DNA of 64,000 nt from Candidatus Peregrinibacteria bacterium (GCA_030592015.1 JAUUZY010000003.1:1-64000), one strand, 5' to 3'; positions 26,523 through 33,972 are shown, counted from the first letter of the stretch. Numbers and translations: made by a program. Notes: a model not told the origin generated them from the sequence alone.

Positions 26523-26864
26523 ATGTCATTCAAATCAAAGCTTAACAAAGGGGTTTCAGCTCTCGCAATTACCGCTCTAGCAGCTACAGGGTGTGTTGAA
26601 GAAAACAGAGAAGTAGAAGATACCCCTGAACAGTCTGAAGCAATAGAAAGTATCTTGGAGGAAATCCATGACAGCTGTATGAGGTCACCTTCAGATGTGG
26701 ACGATCTTGTGTGCCAATTGACGGACAAAGGAGAACCAGCTGCAATTGTTTCCCTAGGGTGTTGGAGTGGAAAAGGTTGGGATTCTGAACCAGAAGAGCT
26801 CAAGTCACATTACGATCAATTTAACGTAGGAGAAGATTGCGAAATTGTAGGCGCACAATATTAA
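26523..26864 (+). CDS. Small lipoprotein of unknown function
   Basis: 113 residues. Signal peptide KSKLNKGVSALAITALAATG ending in a lipobox (TGC, Cys near 20). The mature part is acidic with four further Cys (CMRSP, VCQLT, GCWSG, DCEIV), suggesting two disulfides, which fits the DsbA encoded earlier. I use the ATG at 26523: the 54 codons upstream in frame precede the promoter and encode nothing signal-like. It ends 8 bp before the first tRNA-Asp-derived repeat. Confidence 0.7.
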   Translation: MSFKSKLNKGVSALAITALAATGCVEENREVEDTPEQSEAIESILEEIHDSCMRSPSDVDDLVCQLTDKGEPAAIVSLGCWSGKGWDSEPEELKSHYDQFNVGEDCEIVGAQY

Positions 26865-26872
26865 ATTAGAGT

Positions 26873-26899
26873 CACAAGCCATTTTTAATGGCGGAACGG
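26873..26899 (-). repeat. tRNA-Asp 3'-end-derived direct repeat, copy A
   Basis: 27 bp matching copy B (28382-28408) at 25 of 27 positions. Its last 11 bp (26889-26899) equal the 3' end of the tRNA-Asp gene including CCA on the minus strand. GCCATT-TTT-AATGGC at 26878-26892 forms a hairpin. Marked minus because the tRNA is on that strand. Confidence 0.8.
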
Positions 26900-26938
26900 G
26901 GTAAACTCTTTCCTATACCTGGTTCATAGACCTCAAGG

Positions 26939-26966
26939 TTGACAATTTTGCAAAAAACTATAGTAT
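26939..26966 (+). promoter_or_regulatory. Promoter for the HTH-STAND ATPase gene
   Basis: TTGACA at 26939-26944, 16-bp spacer, TAGTAT at 26961-26966; leader of about 22 nt before the ATG at 26995. It lies inside the repeat-bounded unit, so the gene would carry its own promoter if moved. Confidence 0.55.
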
Positions 26967-26994
26967 TCGCCCTTAATCGAATTAAATCCCAATT

Positions 26995-28341
26995 ATGGCG
27001 TTAGAAAAACAAATGGACCCAGAATCTCCCACAAGAGATATTGAGAGAGGAAATCTCTGTACCGGCTCTGTGGTGCTTCCAGAAAATATCCGTAATTTAC
27101 TTTCGAACCTAAAGGGTAGGATTAACGTACATGCCAAATTAAATGCGGATATTTCTAGAAAGGATAGTACTTTTCCTGCGGGGGGAACGTACTTAACATA
27201 CGATTATTTGAAACATAGGACGCAACTTTCACATGGAACAATTTCAAACATAGTGAATGGTAAGCAGCCACATAATGTACACAATGTATTTGCATTATTA
27301 GACGTTCTTCTTGATGAAACCCAGCATTTGTTTGGCGAAGACGATCACGACGTCACAACATTGAAAAATGTAATTCTAGATGTGAAAAGGTTCGGCAGCA
27401 ATTCTCATGAAAAATATATAGTAATCCCTCCTGGTGCGTTGGTGCCATCTAGTAATGTTCTGTGGGGGGGGACAAACGAAACAAGAGACGCGATCAAAAA
27501 AACCGGACTAAATGTCCTTTCTGGTCCTCCGGGCTCAGGAAAGTCATCTTTATTGGCAGATAACGCAGATCCTTCTTGTAGAATAGAGTTTGATGGAAGT
27601 ACTAGGAGAAAAGGAAATCAAGAAACCCATGGAGCAGTTACTAAAGGACGTGACGGTCAAGTAGTTGGATATCATAATGTAGATTTGGGTACTCCATTAG
27701 CGTTTCACGAGCTGGTGCAAAGGGAAGATAAATCTTTCAGCGTCGACAATATTGATGCATTAGGAGACACCGAAACACATGCTCTAGTCGTAAGTGCTAT
27801 TGGACGGTTAACACGAGAATTTGGTAAACGTGTAGTCATTGCAACGGTATTACCTGAACCTTTAGCGAAAATAGTGTACAGAGATGGCTTGATGCTACCA
27901 AGTATTGCAACGGTGGATCCATTTACTGATTTTAAAGTTCAGGAGATTGCTCAGGGACATGACTTTGGTAATGAAATTTGGAGCGAGCTCAGAGGGCATC
28001 CCTACCTTACACATTTGGCTTTAGATTTGGCTCTTGAAAGAGGTAAGGCGGTATTTAACCAGGATGAGTTTTTATCTGCCTCAACAGTTTGGCAATTAGA
28101 GGTTGCAAAGGCCATTGAGTGGACAGTTAAGATGTTAAACGCAGTTTACGAAGGTGATTGTATTAGTGTAGAGTCGCTTATTGGTGATGATAACGCAAAC
28201 AATGACAATCCAGATGAAGAAGTGAATTCACTCAGAAAAGGATTATGGCTATCTCCGGGATGGACAGGAGAAAATGAGTCATCTGACACAATGGATAAGC
28301 TTTTTGAGGGAATAAAACAAAAAACTTTGCGAGCCATCTAA
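26995..28341 (+). CDS. HTH-STAND-type P-loop ATPase
   Basis: 448 residues, no close family recognised. An N-terminal helix-turn-helix of the Cro/C1 or XRE style lies at about 66-106 (TYDYLKHRTQLSHGTISNIV). A P-loop domain follows: Walker A GPPGSGKSS at 177-185, Walker B-like SFSVDNID near 247-254, a sensor strand RVVIATVLP near 280, and the STAND-type GHPYLTHLALDLA motif near 338. There is no large repeat domain or nuclease domain after it, only about 90 acidic residues. It may be a ligand- or DNA-responsive regulator or part of a defence switch. No signal peptide or membrane span. It is bracketed by tRNA-Asp-derived direct repeats. Confidence 0.7.
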   Translation: MALEKQMDPESPTRDIERGNLCTGSVVLPENIRNLLSNLKGRINVHAKLNADISRKDSTFPAGGTYLTYDYLKHRTQLSHGTISNIVNGKQPHNVHNVFALLDVLLDETQHLFGEDDHDVTTLKNVILDVKRFGSNSHEKYIVIPPGALVPSSNVLWGGTNETRDAIKKTGLNVLSGPPGSGKSSLLADNADPSCRIEFDGSTRRKGNQETHGAVTKGRDGQVVGYHNVDLGTPLAFHELVQREDKSFSVDNIDALGDTETHALVVSAIGRLTREFGKRVVIATVLPEPLAKIVYRDGLMLPSIATVDPFTDFKVQEIAQGHDFGNEIWSELRGHPYLTHLALDLALERGKAVFNQDEFLSASTVWQLEVAKAIEWTVKMLNAVYEGDCISVESLIGDDNANNDNPDEEVNSLRKGLWLSPGWTGENESSDTMDKLFEGIKQKTLRAI

Positions 28342-28344
28342 ATC

Positions 28345-28358
28345 TCGTACCAGTACGA
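28345..28358. repeat. Short inverted repeat after the ATPase gene
   Basis: TCGTAC-CA-GTACGA, a perfect 6-bp inverted repeat starting 3 bp after the stop. No T tract follows on the plus strand, so a terminator is unlikely; a protein site or processing signal is possible. Confidence 0.45.
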
Positions 28359-28381
28359 AAATCCCGACAAGTCTTGGCTTC

Positions 28382-28415
28382 CACAAGCCATTTTAAGTGG
28401 CGGAACGGACGGGAC
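28382..28415 (-). repeat. tRNA-Asp 3'-end-derived direct repeat, copy B
   Basis: 28382-28408 matches copy A at 25 of 27 positions. 28398-28415 is identical to the 3' terminal 18 nt of the tRNA-Asp gene (28586-28603), covering CCA, the acceptor 3' strand and the start of the T stem. Copies A and B are 1,509 bp apart and flank one gene. Confidence 0.8.
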
Positions 28416-28585
28416 GTGTCTCCTCACCTTCAGCTCGTCGCCACGGCATTCATCGTTCGCTCGCAAATAGAAAAGCGAGCTTTTCTGCTTGTCTCACTCA
28501 CTCGAATACGCGAACCTTCGGTTCTCGTCCCAGCACTTTCACAATTTAAAAAACTGCCGACCACTATGTGGCCGCCACTTTTTAA
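28416..28585. other. Non-coding stretch between copy B and tRNA-Asp
   Basis: No credible gene. It holds a perfect 8-bp inverted repeat AGAAAAGC-GA-GCTTTTCT at 28469-28486, a hairpin GAACC-TTC-GGTTC at 28512-28524, and CCGCCA-8 nt-TGGCGG at 28572-28591, which pairs the tRNA 3' end with its trailer. It may be a remnant of a second inserted unit or the processed trailer of the tRNA transcript. Confidence 0.5.
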
Positions 28586-28662
28586 TGGCGGAACGGACGG
28601 GACTCGAACCCGCGACCTCCTGCGTGACAGGCAGGCGTTCTAACCAGCTGAACTACCGCTCC
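28586..28662 (-). tRNA. tRNA-Asp (anticodon GTC)
   Basis: 77 nt with encoded CCA. On the minus strand: acceptor GGAGCGG pairs with CCGTTCC (one G-U), D stem GTTC/GAAC, anticodon stem CCTGC/GCAGG with loop CTGTCAC, T stem GCGGG/CCCGT with loop TTCGAGT. The 3' end (low coordinates) is partly repeated at copies A and B. Confidence 0.97.
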
Positions 28663-28774
28663 ACTTTTCGTCTTATTGCAGGGAGGAAGATAATACATTT
28701 CCCCCTTCAATACAAGTGATTTTCAAAAAAAACTATTTCCTCTACACTGTGGATATTAGTACTTAGGAAAATTT

Positions 28775-29902
28775 ATGAAAATTGGAATCGACTGCAGAAT
28801 ATACAGTTCAAAATTTACAGGGATCGGGCGCTACACACACGAACTCGTAGCTAACCTTATAAAAATAAATAAAGAAAAATCTACACCGGACGAGCTCATA
28901 CTTTTCTTCAACAACCCGGAATATCACCAATTTAATTGCCCAGAAAACGTAAAAAAAGTTCTCGTAAACGCGAAGCACTATTCCCTATCCGAACAATTCA
29001 GGTTTCTCCTAAAACTGCGAAAAGAAAAACTTGATATAGTGCATTTTCCCCATTTCAACGTCCCCATCCTCTATAGAAAAACATATGTAGTGACGATCCA
29101 CGACCTCACTCTTTCCATTTTTCCAGGTCACAAAATGACAAAATGGTACCACCGAATGGGATACAAGATAACAATCAAAAACTCGGTCAGAACAGCAAGA
29201 AAAGTAATAGCAGTTTCCGAAAACACAAAAGCCGACATCATCGAATTCCTAAAAATACCTGAAGAAAAAATAAAAGTAATCTATAACGGAGTAGGTCCGG
29301 AATTCTTATTTTTAGATGACAGATCTAAACTCCAAAAAACTCTCAAAAAATACAATATTACAAAAACATTCCTACTATACACAGGAGTATGGCGCAGTCA
29401 CAAAAACCTCCCTCGCCTAATAAAGGCATTCAACATTTTGAAAAACGAAAAACGACTCGACCTCCAACTCGTATTCACAGGAAAGTCAGACCCACACTAT
29501 CCAGAGGTAGAGAAAACAATCAAAAAGCTAAAGCTCGAAGACGATATAATCCGCCCGGGACTGGTCGATGAAGAAGAACTTGTCCACCTATATAACGCCG
29601 CAGCTATTTACGTATTCCCATCTCTATACGAAGGATTCGGACTCCCCCCATTAGAAGCAATGAAGTGTGGAACTCCGGTAGCAGCATCCGATTCGTCATG
29701 CATCCCGGAAATATGCGGAGAGAAAAATGCAGTATTTTTCGACCCATACAAACCGGAGGACATAGCCAACAAAATTGAATCACTTTACAAGGACACAGGA
29801 CTACAGGCAGAATTAATTGCCAACGGGATCGCACATAGTGCAAAATTTTCCTGGGAAAAAACATCCATGGAAACCTACAAAATAATCACAGAAACAAAAT
29901 AA
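28775..29902 (+). CDS. Glycosyltransferase family 4 (GT-B)
   Basis: 375 residues. It should transfer a sugar from a nucleotide donor to a lipid or glycan on the cytosolic face of the membrane. N-terminal MKIGIDCRIYSSKFTGIGRY and VTIHDLTLSIFPG are typical of this group; the C-terminal donor domain has FLLYTGVWRSHKNLPRLI, VFPSLYEGFGLPPLEAM with the catalytic-type E-x7-E spacing, and CGTPVAASDSSCIPEI. Full length. The DUF721 gene begins one base after its stop codon, so the two share a transcript. Confidence 0.9.
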   Translation: MKIGIDCRIYSSKFTGIGRYTHELVANLIKINKEKSTPDELILFFNNPEYHQFNCPENVKKVLVNAKHYSLSEQFRFLLKLRKEKLDIVHFPHFNVPILYRKTYVVTIHDLTLSIFPGHKMTKWYHRMGYKITIKNSVRTARKVIAVSENTKADIIEFLKIPEEKIKVIYNGVGPEFLFLDDRSKLQKTLKKYNITKTFLLYTGVWRSHKNLPRLIKAFNILKNEKRLDLQLVFTGKSDPHYPEVEKTIKKLKLEDDIIRPGLVDEEELVHLYNAAAIYVFPSLYEGFGLPPLEAMKCGTPVAASDSSCIPEICGEKNAVFFDPYKPEDIANKIESLYKDTGLQAELIANGIAHSAKFSWEKTSMETYKIITETK

Positions 29903-29903
29903 A

Positions 29904-30209
29904 ATGTTCCAACCATTCCAAAAATACATACAAAGAGCAGCCAATCGATACGGCGTAGGAAAAGAACTTGCAGCAGCAGAAATCTGCCATCACTTCCGCG
30001 AACTCGTACCCCAAATTTTCAGCGAAAAAGAAACCCCCGAGCAATTCATACAGGTAGCGTACTTCAAAGATTCCAGACTAGTCGTTAACGTAGAAAGCCC
30101 TGCCTGGGGGCAAGAAGTGATCATGCGAAAAGAAAGAATCATAGAAGAAATGAACAAAAAAGCCGGCAAAAATGTAATCAAAGCCCTTCACACAAAACTC
30201 AAAAACTAA
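29904..30209 (+). CDS. DUF721/DciA-like protein
   Basis: 101 residues. The pattern of a helical N-terminus followed by RLVVNVESPAWGQEVIMRKERIIEEMNKK matches DUF721, the family of DciA, a loader of the replicative helicase in many bacteria lacking DnaC or DnaI. Whether this small CPR member does that job is an inference. The start lies 1 bp past the glycosyltransferase stop, and its stop interlocks with the LRR gene. Confidence 0.75.
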   Translation: MFQPFQKYIQRAANRYGVGKELAAAEICHHFRELVPQIFSEKETPEQFIQVAYFKDSRLVVNVESPAWGQEVIMRKERIIEEMNKKAGKNVIKALHTKLKN

Positions 30210-31492
30210 TGGACAATTTCCGTATTCGGCAGCCCCTCTTTCAATACATTCAAAGATTCTTCGGAAAGCTCAACCCCTTCCAGCTTCAGTACTCTCAAAT
30301 ACTCCAGATTAAATATCGCCAGGTCTACATAGTCCAACGGATTATATGATAGGTCCAGATACTCTACTCCCTTCAAATAATCGATAGAACTATCAAGCGT
30401 ATCAATCCTATTATAACTCAGGTCCACATATTTCAATCCAGCCAAGTCGTCCTCCCTATTTCCACCAATCTTTCCATAAAGGTCAATCAAGCCGTGAATT
30501 TCATTTTGACTCAAGTCCAGATATTCCAAATTAACAAGATCGTTGATATCCCACCTAGCTAGCCTATTATTCGACAGGTCTACATATTCCAGGCTCAACA
30601 TTTTCTGAATACACGGGTCAAAATAGTCACTATAAACAGTCTTCAGTTCTAGCTTTTTCAAGCCATCAATCTCACAGATATGCCCGGAAGCACTCGGATC
30701 AAGTCGCACCTTCTCGTTATAAACAACCTCAATCTGACTATCCCTCCTCGCCAGGTATTCCAGAAAATCCTCCTCCACCCTATTACTGCTATAGAAAAGC
30801 GGAGCAAGAAAAATATAGATCATCCCAATGATACTCAGTATATGAAGCGGAGAAAATTTCTTCGCATGCCATTCCTCATAAATATAGACAACTCTGAACG
30901 GCACATAGAAAAGAAAATACAGAGTCGTAAACACAATAGTTATGAAAATAATTGAGAACCACGACCAAGACAAATCAATTGCCGGGATAGCAAAGAGAGG
31001 TTCCATGAACATATACGCAATCAGCATAACGAAAACCAAAACCAGATCCGCAACAGTTTCAAAATAAAAATTCGGAGCCTTAAGGTTCTTTTTCTTTGGT
31101 TTCGCATTCAGATAAAGATACACAACTCCTTCTCTCATCATTAGAAAGATAATCATCGCGTCAAAGTAAGCATTTGCAAAACTTTCCAATCCAAAGGAAT
31201 TGAAAATTACCTGAAACAAAACCCCAAAAATCGCAATTCGAATACCAAAAAAGAAAACAGAATAAAAAACCTTTGGCACCTTCTTAGCTCTCAAGGACAA
31301 CCTATACTGCACAGCCCGCGCCTTATAATAAAGCGCCCACCACTCAATAACCAAGGCCAGCAAAATGGCTATAGCTAGGTAAATAGGTAATTCTTCAGTA
31401 TATTTTGTGAATAAGCCATTAAGCAAAAAATACCCACCGATAAATACCCAGTTAAAAAAACTCCCTCTCGCAAATTCTAGTAAATTTCTCAT
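30206..31492 (-). CDS. Polytopic membrane protein with a leucine-rich repeat domain
   Basis: 428 residues. About seven hydrophobic segments fill residues 10-245 (for example LPIYLAIAILLALVIEWWAL). From about 285 to the end are five or so leucine-rich repeats of the type LEYLDLSQNEIHG and LKYVDLSYNRIDT, each about 22-25 residues. LRRs usually bind proteins; which side of the membrane they face cannot be fixed from sequence alone. No signal peptide or catalytic motif. The function is unknown, and a multi-span anchor on an LRR is uncommon in bacteria. Confidence 0.8.
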   Translation of the reverse strand: MRNLLEFARGSFFNWVFIGGYFLLNGLFTKYTEELPIYLAIAILLALVIEWWALYYKARAVQYRLSLRAKKVPKVFYSVFFFGIRIAIFGVLFQVIFNSFGLESFANAYFDAMIIFLMMREGVVYLYLNAKPKKKNLKAPNFYFETVADLVLVFVMLIAYMFMEPLFAIPAIDLSWSWFSIIFITIVFTTLYFLFYVPFRVVYIYEEWHAKKFSPLHILSIIGMIYIFLAPLFYSSNRVEEDFLEYLARRDSQIEVVYNEKVRLDPSASGHICEIDGLKKLELKTVYSDYFDPCIQKMLSLEYVDLSNNRLARWDINDLVNLEYLDLSQNEIHGLIDLYGKIGGNREDDLAGLKYVDLSYNRIDTLDSSIDYLKGVEYLDLSYNPLDYVDLAIFNLEYLRVLKLEGVELSEESLNVLKEGLPNTEIVH

Positions 31493-31517
31493 ATATATAT
31501 CTTTAGCAAAAAACTCC

Positions 31518-31545
31518 TTGACTTTAAAGCTTTTCTCTCTAGAAT
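31518..31545 (+). promoter_or_regulatory. Promoter for rpsP-khpA
   Basis: TTGACT at 31518-31523, 16-bp spacer, TAGAAT at 31540-31545. Start near 31552, about 35 nt before the TTG start of rpsP. Confidence 0.6.
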
Positions 31546-31586
31546 AAACCCCGCTTAGACGCAGATTTATCCGTTAAGAATTTACC

Positions 31587-32246
31587 TTGTTAAAGATAAG
31601 ATTATCCCGTAGAGGAAAGAAAAACCAACCAAGTTTCCGTATAGTGGTTCAGGAACATGCAGCCGCTGTAAAAGGAGGAAAAGTAGTAGAAAATCTAGGG
31701 TATTATCACCCGGCGACTACCCCAAAAAAGATTGAGGTAGATCTTGATCGTGCAAAATACTGGATCTCAGTAGGTGCAAAACCATCTGATTCAGTTGCAG
31801 TATTATTGAAAAAAGAAGGACTTGATGGAATGGAAAAATATATAGAACCAAGAGATAAGAAGAAAAAGAAGAAGAAAGAGGAGGAGGCTCCTAAGGCAGC
31901 ACCGGCAGCCGCTCCAGAAGCACCAGCTGCAGAGCCAGCAAAGGAAGAAGCCGCTCCAGAAACACCAGCCGCTGAAGAACCTGCAAAAGAAGAAGCAGCA
32001 TCAGAAACACCAGCCGCTGAAGAACCTGCAAAAGAAGAGGCAGCACCAGAAACACCAGCCGCTGAAGAACCTGCAAAGGAAGAGGCAGCTCCAGAAACTC
32101 CAACCGAGGAAGCACCAGCCGAAGAGCCAGCAAAGGAAGAAGAAGCTGCTCCAGAAGCGCCAGCTGCTGAAGAACCAGCCAAGGAGGAAGAGGCTCCTGC
32201 TAAAGAAGCAGCCGAGGAAACTGAAAAAGAAGAAGAATCTAAATAG
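31587..32246 (+). CDS. rpsP: Ribosomal protein S16 with a long acidic repeat tail
   Basis: 219 residues; normal S16 is about 80-100. Residues 1-90 are a standard S16 (MLKIRLSRRGKKNQPSFRIV, then NLGYYHP near 38 and AKYWISVGAKPSDSV near 54). It starts with TTG: no ATG is available in frame and MLKIRL is the family N-terminus. A lysine run (residues 91-98) is followed by about 120 residues of Ala/Glu/Pro repeats built on AAEEPAKEEAAPETP. The tail should be disordered and project from the 30S subunit. The next gene, khpA, is the usual rpsP neighbour. Confidence 0.93.
   Translation: MLKIRLSRRGKKNQPSFRIVVQEHAAAVKGGKVVENLGYYHPATTPKKIEVDLDRAKYWISVGAKPSDSVAVLLKKEGLDGMEKYIEPRDKKKKKKKEEEAPKAAPAAAPEAPAAEPAKEEAAPETPAAEEPAKEEAASETPAAEEPAKEEAAPETPAAEEPAKEEAAPETPTEEAPAEEPAKEEEAAPEAPAAEEPAKEEEAPAKEAAEETEKEEESK
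31900..32220 (+). repeat. Tandem repeats in the S16 tail
   Basis: Coding repeats of about 45 bp for the unit AAEEPAKEEAAPETP, about six imperfect copies. Because of the low complexity the opposite strand is also open in several frames; those are shadows. Confidence 0.75.
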
Positions 32247-32276
32247 AATCACTTCTAACTTTTAACCCTCAAGACT

Positions 32277-32546
32277 ATGACAGACGAAGGACATCCATAC
32301 GCAGATCAAGAATTTGTTGAATTTGTTGTAAAACAAATAGTAGAAAAACCAGAGGAGGTAGTTGTAGAGAGAGAAATTGACGAAATGGGAGTACTGTTAA
32401 CTCTCAAAGTAGACAAAGAAGATATGGGAAAAATTATCGGGAAAAGCGGACAAACTGCAAAGGCTCTTCGAATCCTGCTTAGAATAATCGGGTCAAAAAA
32501 CAACGCACGTGTCAATTTAAAGATAGTTGAACCTGAAGAAGAGTAG
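32277..32546 (+). CDS. khpA: KH-domain RNA-binding protein KhpA
   Basis: 89 residues. A single KH domain with the RNA-binding GxxG loop in MGKIIGKSGQTAKALRILLR. In Firmicutes KhpA works with KhpB (Jag) in post-transcriptional control of division and wall genes. Position directly after rpsP is the conserved order. Its acidic N-terminus and EPEEE end are normal for the family. Confidence 0.92.
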   Translation: MTDEGHPYADQEFVEFVVKQIVEKPEEVVVEREIDEMGVLLTLKVDKEDMGKIIGKSGQTAKALRILLRIIGSKNNARVNLKIVEPEEE

Positions 32547-32583
32547 GAGTAAACTGCAAAAGACCTTAATAATCCAAATACCT

Positions 32584-32955
32584 ATGGCAAATATTGCTAC
32601 AAGTGGCAATCCATCAATTGTTGAAGCCGCTCAGAATTACCAAATCATGGAAATTATCAACCGAGGACTAGCATATGCAATCATAGTTGCAGGGTTCCTT
32701 TCAGTAGTTTTCATTTTTGTTGGTGGAATCTCATTTATCCTATCCGGTGGACAGGAAGATAAGATTAAATCAGCAGTTGGAACAATTCGATATGCAATTA
32801 TTGGCTTGATTATCACGATTTTAGCTACAGTAATTATTGGTACCGTAGGAAAAGCAATGGGACTGGACATCATCAGATACATCAACTTCGGTGATATTAT
32901 AGACACCATTACAAGCATCACCTCTCAAGGTGACGGTGCTCGAAGCTTGAACTAG
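32584..32955 (+). CDS. Pilin-like two-helix membrane protein, copy 1 (Mbov_0395 type)
   Basis: 123 residues. Two hydrophobic helices, AYAIIVAGFLSVVFIFVGGI and YAIIGLIITILATVIIGTVG, flank a short basic/acidic loop SGGQEDKIKSAVGTIR. This layout is that of the Mbov_0395 pilin-like family, distantly like VirB2/TrbC pilins of type IV secretion. I start at the ATG at 32584; a longer frame from 32527 overlaps khpA. No VirB4 or VirB6 gene is near. The next gene is a close paralog. Confidence 0.75.
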   Translation: MANIATSGNPSIVEAAQNYQIMEIINRGLAYAIIVAGFLSVVFIFVGGISFILSGGQEDKIKSAVGTIRYAIIGLIITILATVIIGTVGKAMGLDIIRYINFGDIIDTITSITSQGDGARSLN

Positions 32956-32975
32956 GCTTTCAATACACAGATCCT

Positions 32976-33314
32976 ATGATTGACATCATAAAGAATTATC
33001 AAATAATGGAAGTCGTAAACCGAGGGCTTGCTTATGCGATTATTATCGCAGGCTTCCTTTCAGTTGTTTTCGTCTTGGTGGGTGGAATCTCATTCATAAT
33101 ATCCGGTGGAGAGGAGGAAAAGATTAAATCGGCAGTTGGAACAATTCGTTATGCAATCATCGGTTTGATTATCACAATTTTAGCGACAGTAATAATAGGA
33201 ACCGTAGGACAAGCGATGGGTCTGGACATAATACAGTACATCAACTTCGGAGATATTCTAGATACCATTACAAAAATCACCTCTACAGGTGATGGTGCTC
33301 GAAGCTTAAACTAG
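32976..33314 (+). CDS. Pilin-like two-helix membrane protein, copy 2
   Basis: 112 residues, nearly identical to copy 1 from NYQIME onward and ending with the same GDGARSLN. Only the N-terminal 8-20 residues differ. It lies 20 bp after copy 1. The duplication is recent enough that DNA similarity is also high, so gene conversion is possible. Its stop interlocks with the next, convergent gene. Confidence 0.75.
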   Translation: MIDIIKNYQIMEVVNRGLAYAIIIAGFLSVVFVLVGGISFIISGGEEEKIKSAVGTIRYAIIGLIITILATVIIGTVGQAMGLDIIQYINFGDILDTITKITSTGDGARSLN

Positions 33315-33862
33315 GAAACGGGTTGGTCTGATTGTACACTTTCGATCCCCTGACGGATTATGTGCTTCCAGTCATATGGAAATTTATACGTTTCCGCGGC
33401 CCTTACAAGTGCTGCAAAGATACTCCAGCTATCATCATTTTCATAAATGAAAGCATTTCCGGACTCTTTGTTTGGGTTGTAGTCAGAAATTTCAGACCTA
33501 GCCATGCTTATAGGAATGATTCCATGTATTAGCATTTCCTCCACATCACTAAATGGAAAAACCAATGACATATCAGCTGCATCAAGAAGAGCTTTTCGAT
33601 TTTTTCTAGTATATTCAAGAATTTTTATATGACCTGAAGATAGTGCTTCCAGATTACTATCTGCCAAAATCACGACTTGCATGCTAAGGGCTTTAGTGCC
33701 TTCAAGTATCTCTCGAAGCTTATTCTCAGCCATTTCTGAAAGGTCGTGGTCAATAAATATACCGAGCATCGGCTTGTCTGAGAGAAGGGACAGAGTTTTT
33801 GAGAGCATCTTTTTGCTCTCTTTCTTATCCTTTAAAAATTTGTTACCTGCGTCGTCGGACAT
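33311..33862 (-). CDS. GT-B-like C-terminal half-domain protein
   Basis: 183 residues from the ATG at 33862 (a TTG at 33886 is in frame). The pattern of strand LGIFIDHDLSEMAE, then VVILADSN, ADMSLVFPFSDVEEMLIHGI, DYNPNKESGNAFIYE and WSIFAALVRAAETY follows the C-terminal donor half of glycogen synthase type glycosyltransferases, with HGIIPISMARSE in place of the usual GTPVV loop. There is no N-terminal half. Either a degenerate glycosyltransferase or a sugar-binding protein; function not established. Confidence 0.5.
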   Translation of the reverse strand: MSDDAGNKFLKDKKESKKMLSKTLSLLSDKPMLGIFIDHDLSEMAENKLREILEGTKALSMQVVILADSNLEALSSGHIKILEYTRKNRKALLDAADMSLVFPFSDVEEMLIHGIIPISMARSEISDYNPNKESGNAFIYENDDSWSIFAALVRAAETYKFPYDWKHIIRQGIESVQSDQPVS

Positions 33863-33972
33863 ATTTATATTTGTTTTTGTTTCCAATCATTTTACCTTAT
33901 AATAGAGCAAAAGTCGAGTCCCTCTCTGTTGACGCTCGATGAATGTATTTTATCCCTTAATACTCAAATACA

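Noticed and set aside
28345-28358. Terminator after the HTH-STAND gene.
   Set aside because: The inverted repeat has only a 2-nt centre and no T tract on the plus strand.
28374-28719. Two overlapping plus-strand frames reading into tRNA-Asp (one includes the familiar GLEPATSCVTGRRSNQLNYRS string).
   Set aside because: They are antisense readings of the tRNA-Asp gene and its repeat, a well-known spurious annotation.
31706-32252. Three minus-strand frames (Ser/Gly/Ala-, Leu/Val- or Phe/Trp-rich) opposite rpsP.
   Set aside because: Low-complexity shadows of the S16 tail repeats.
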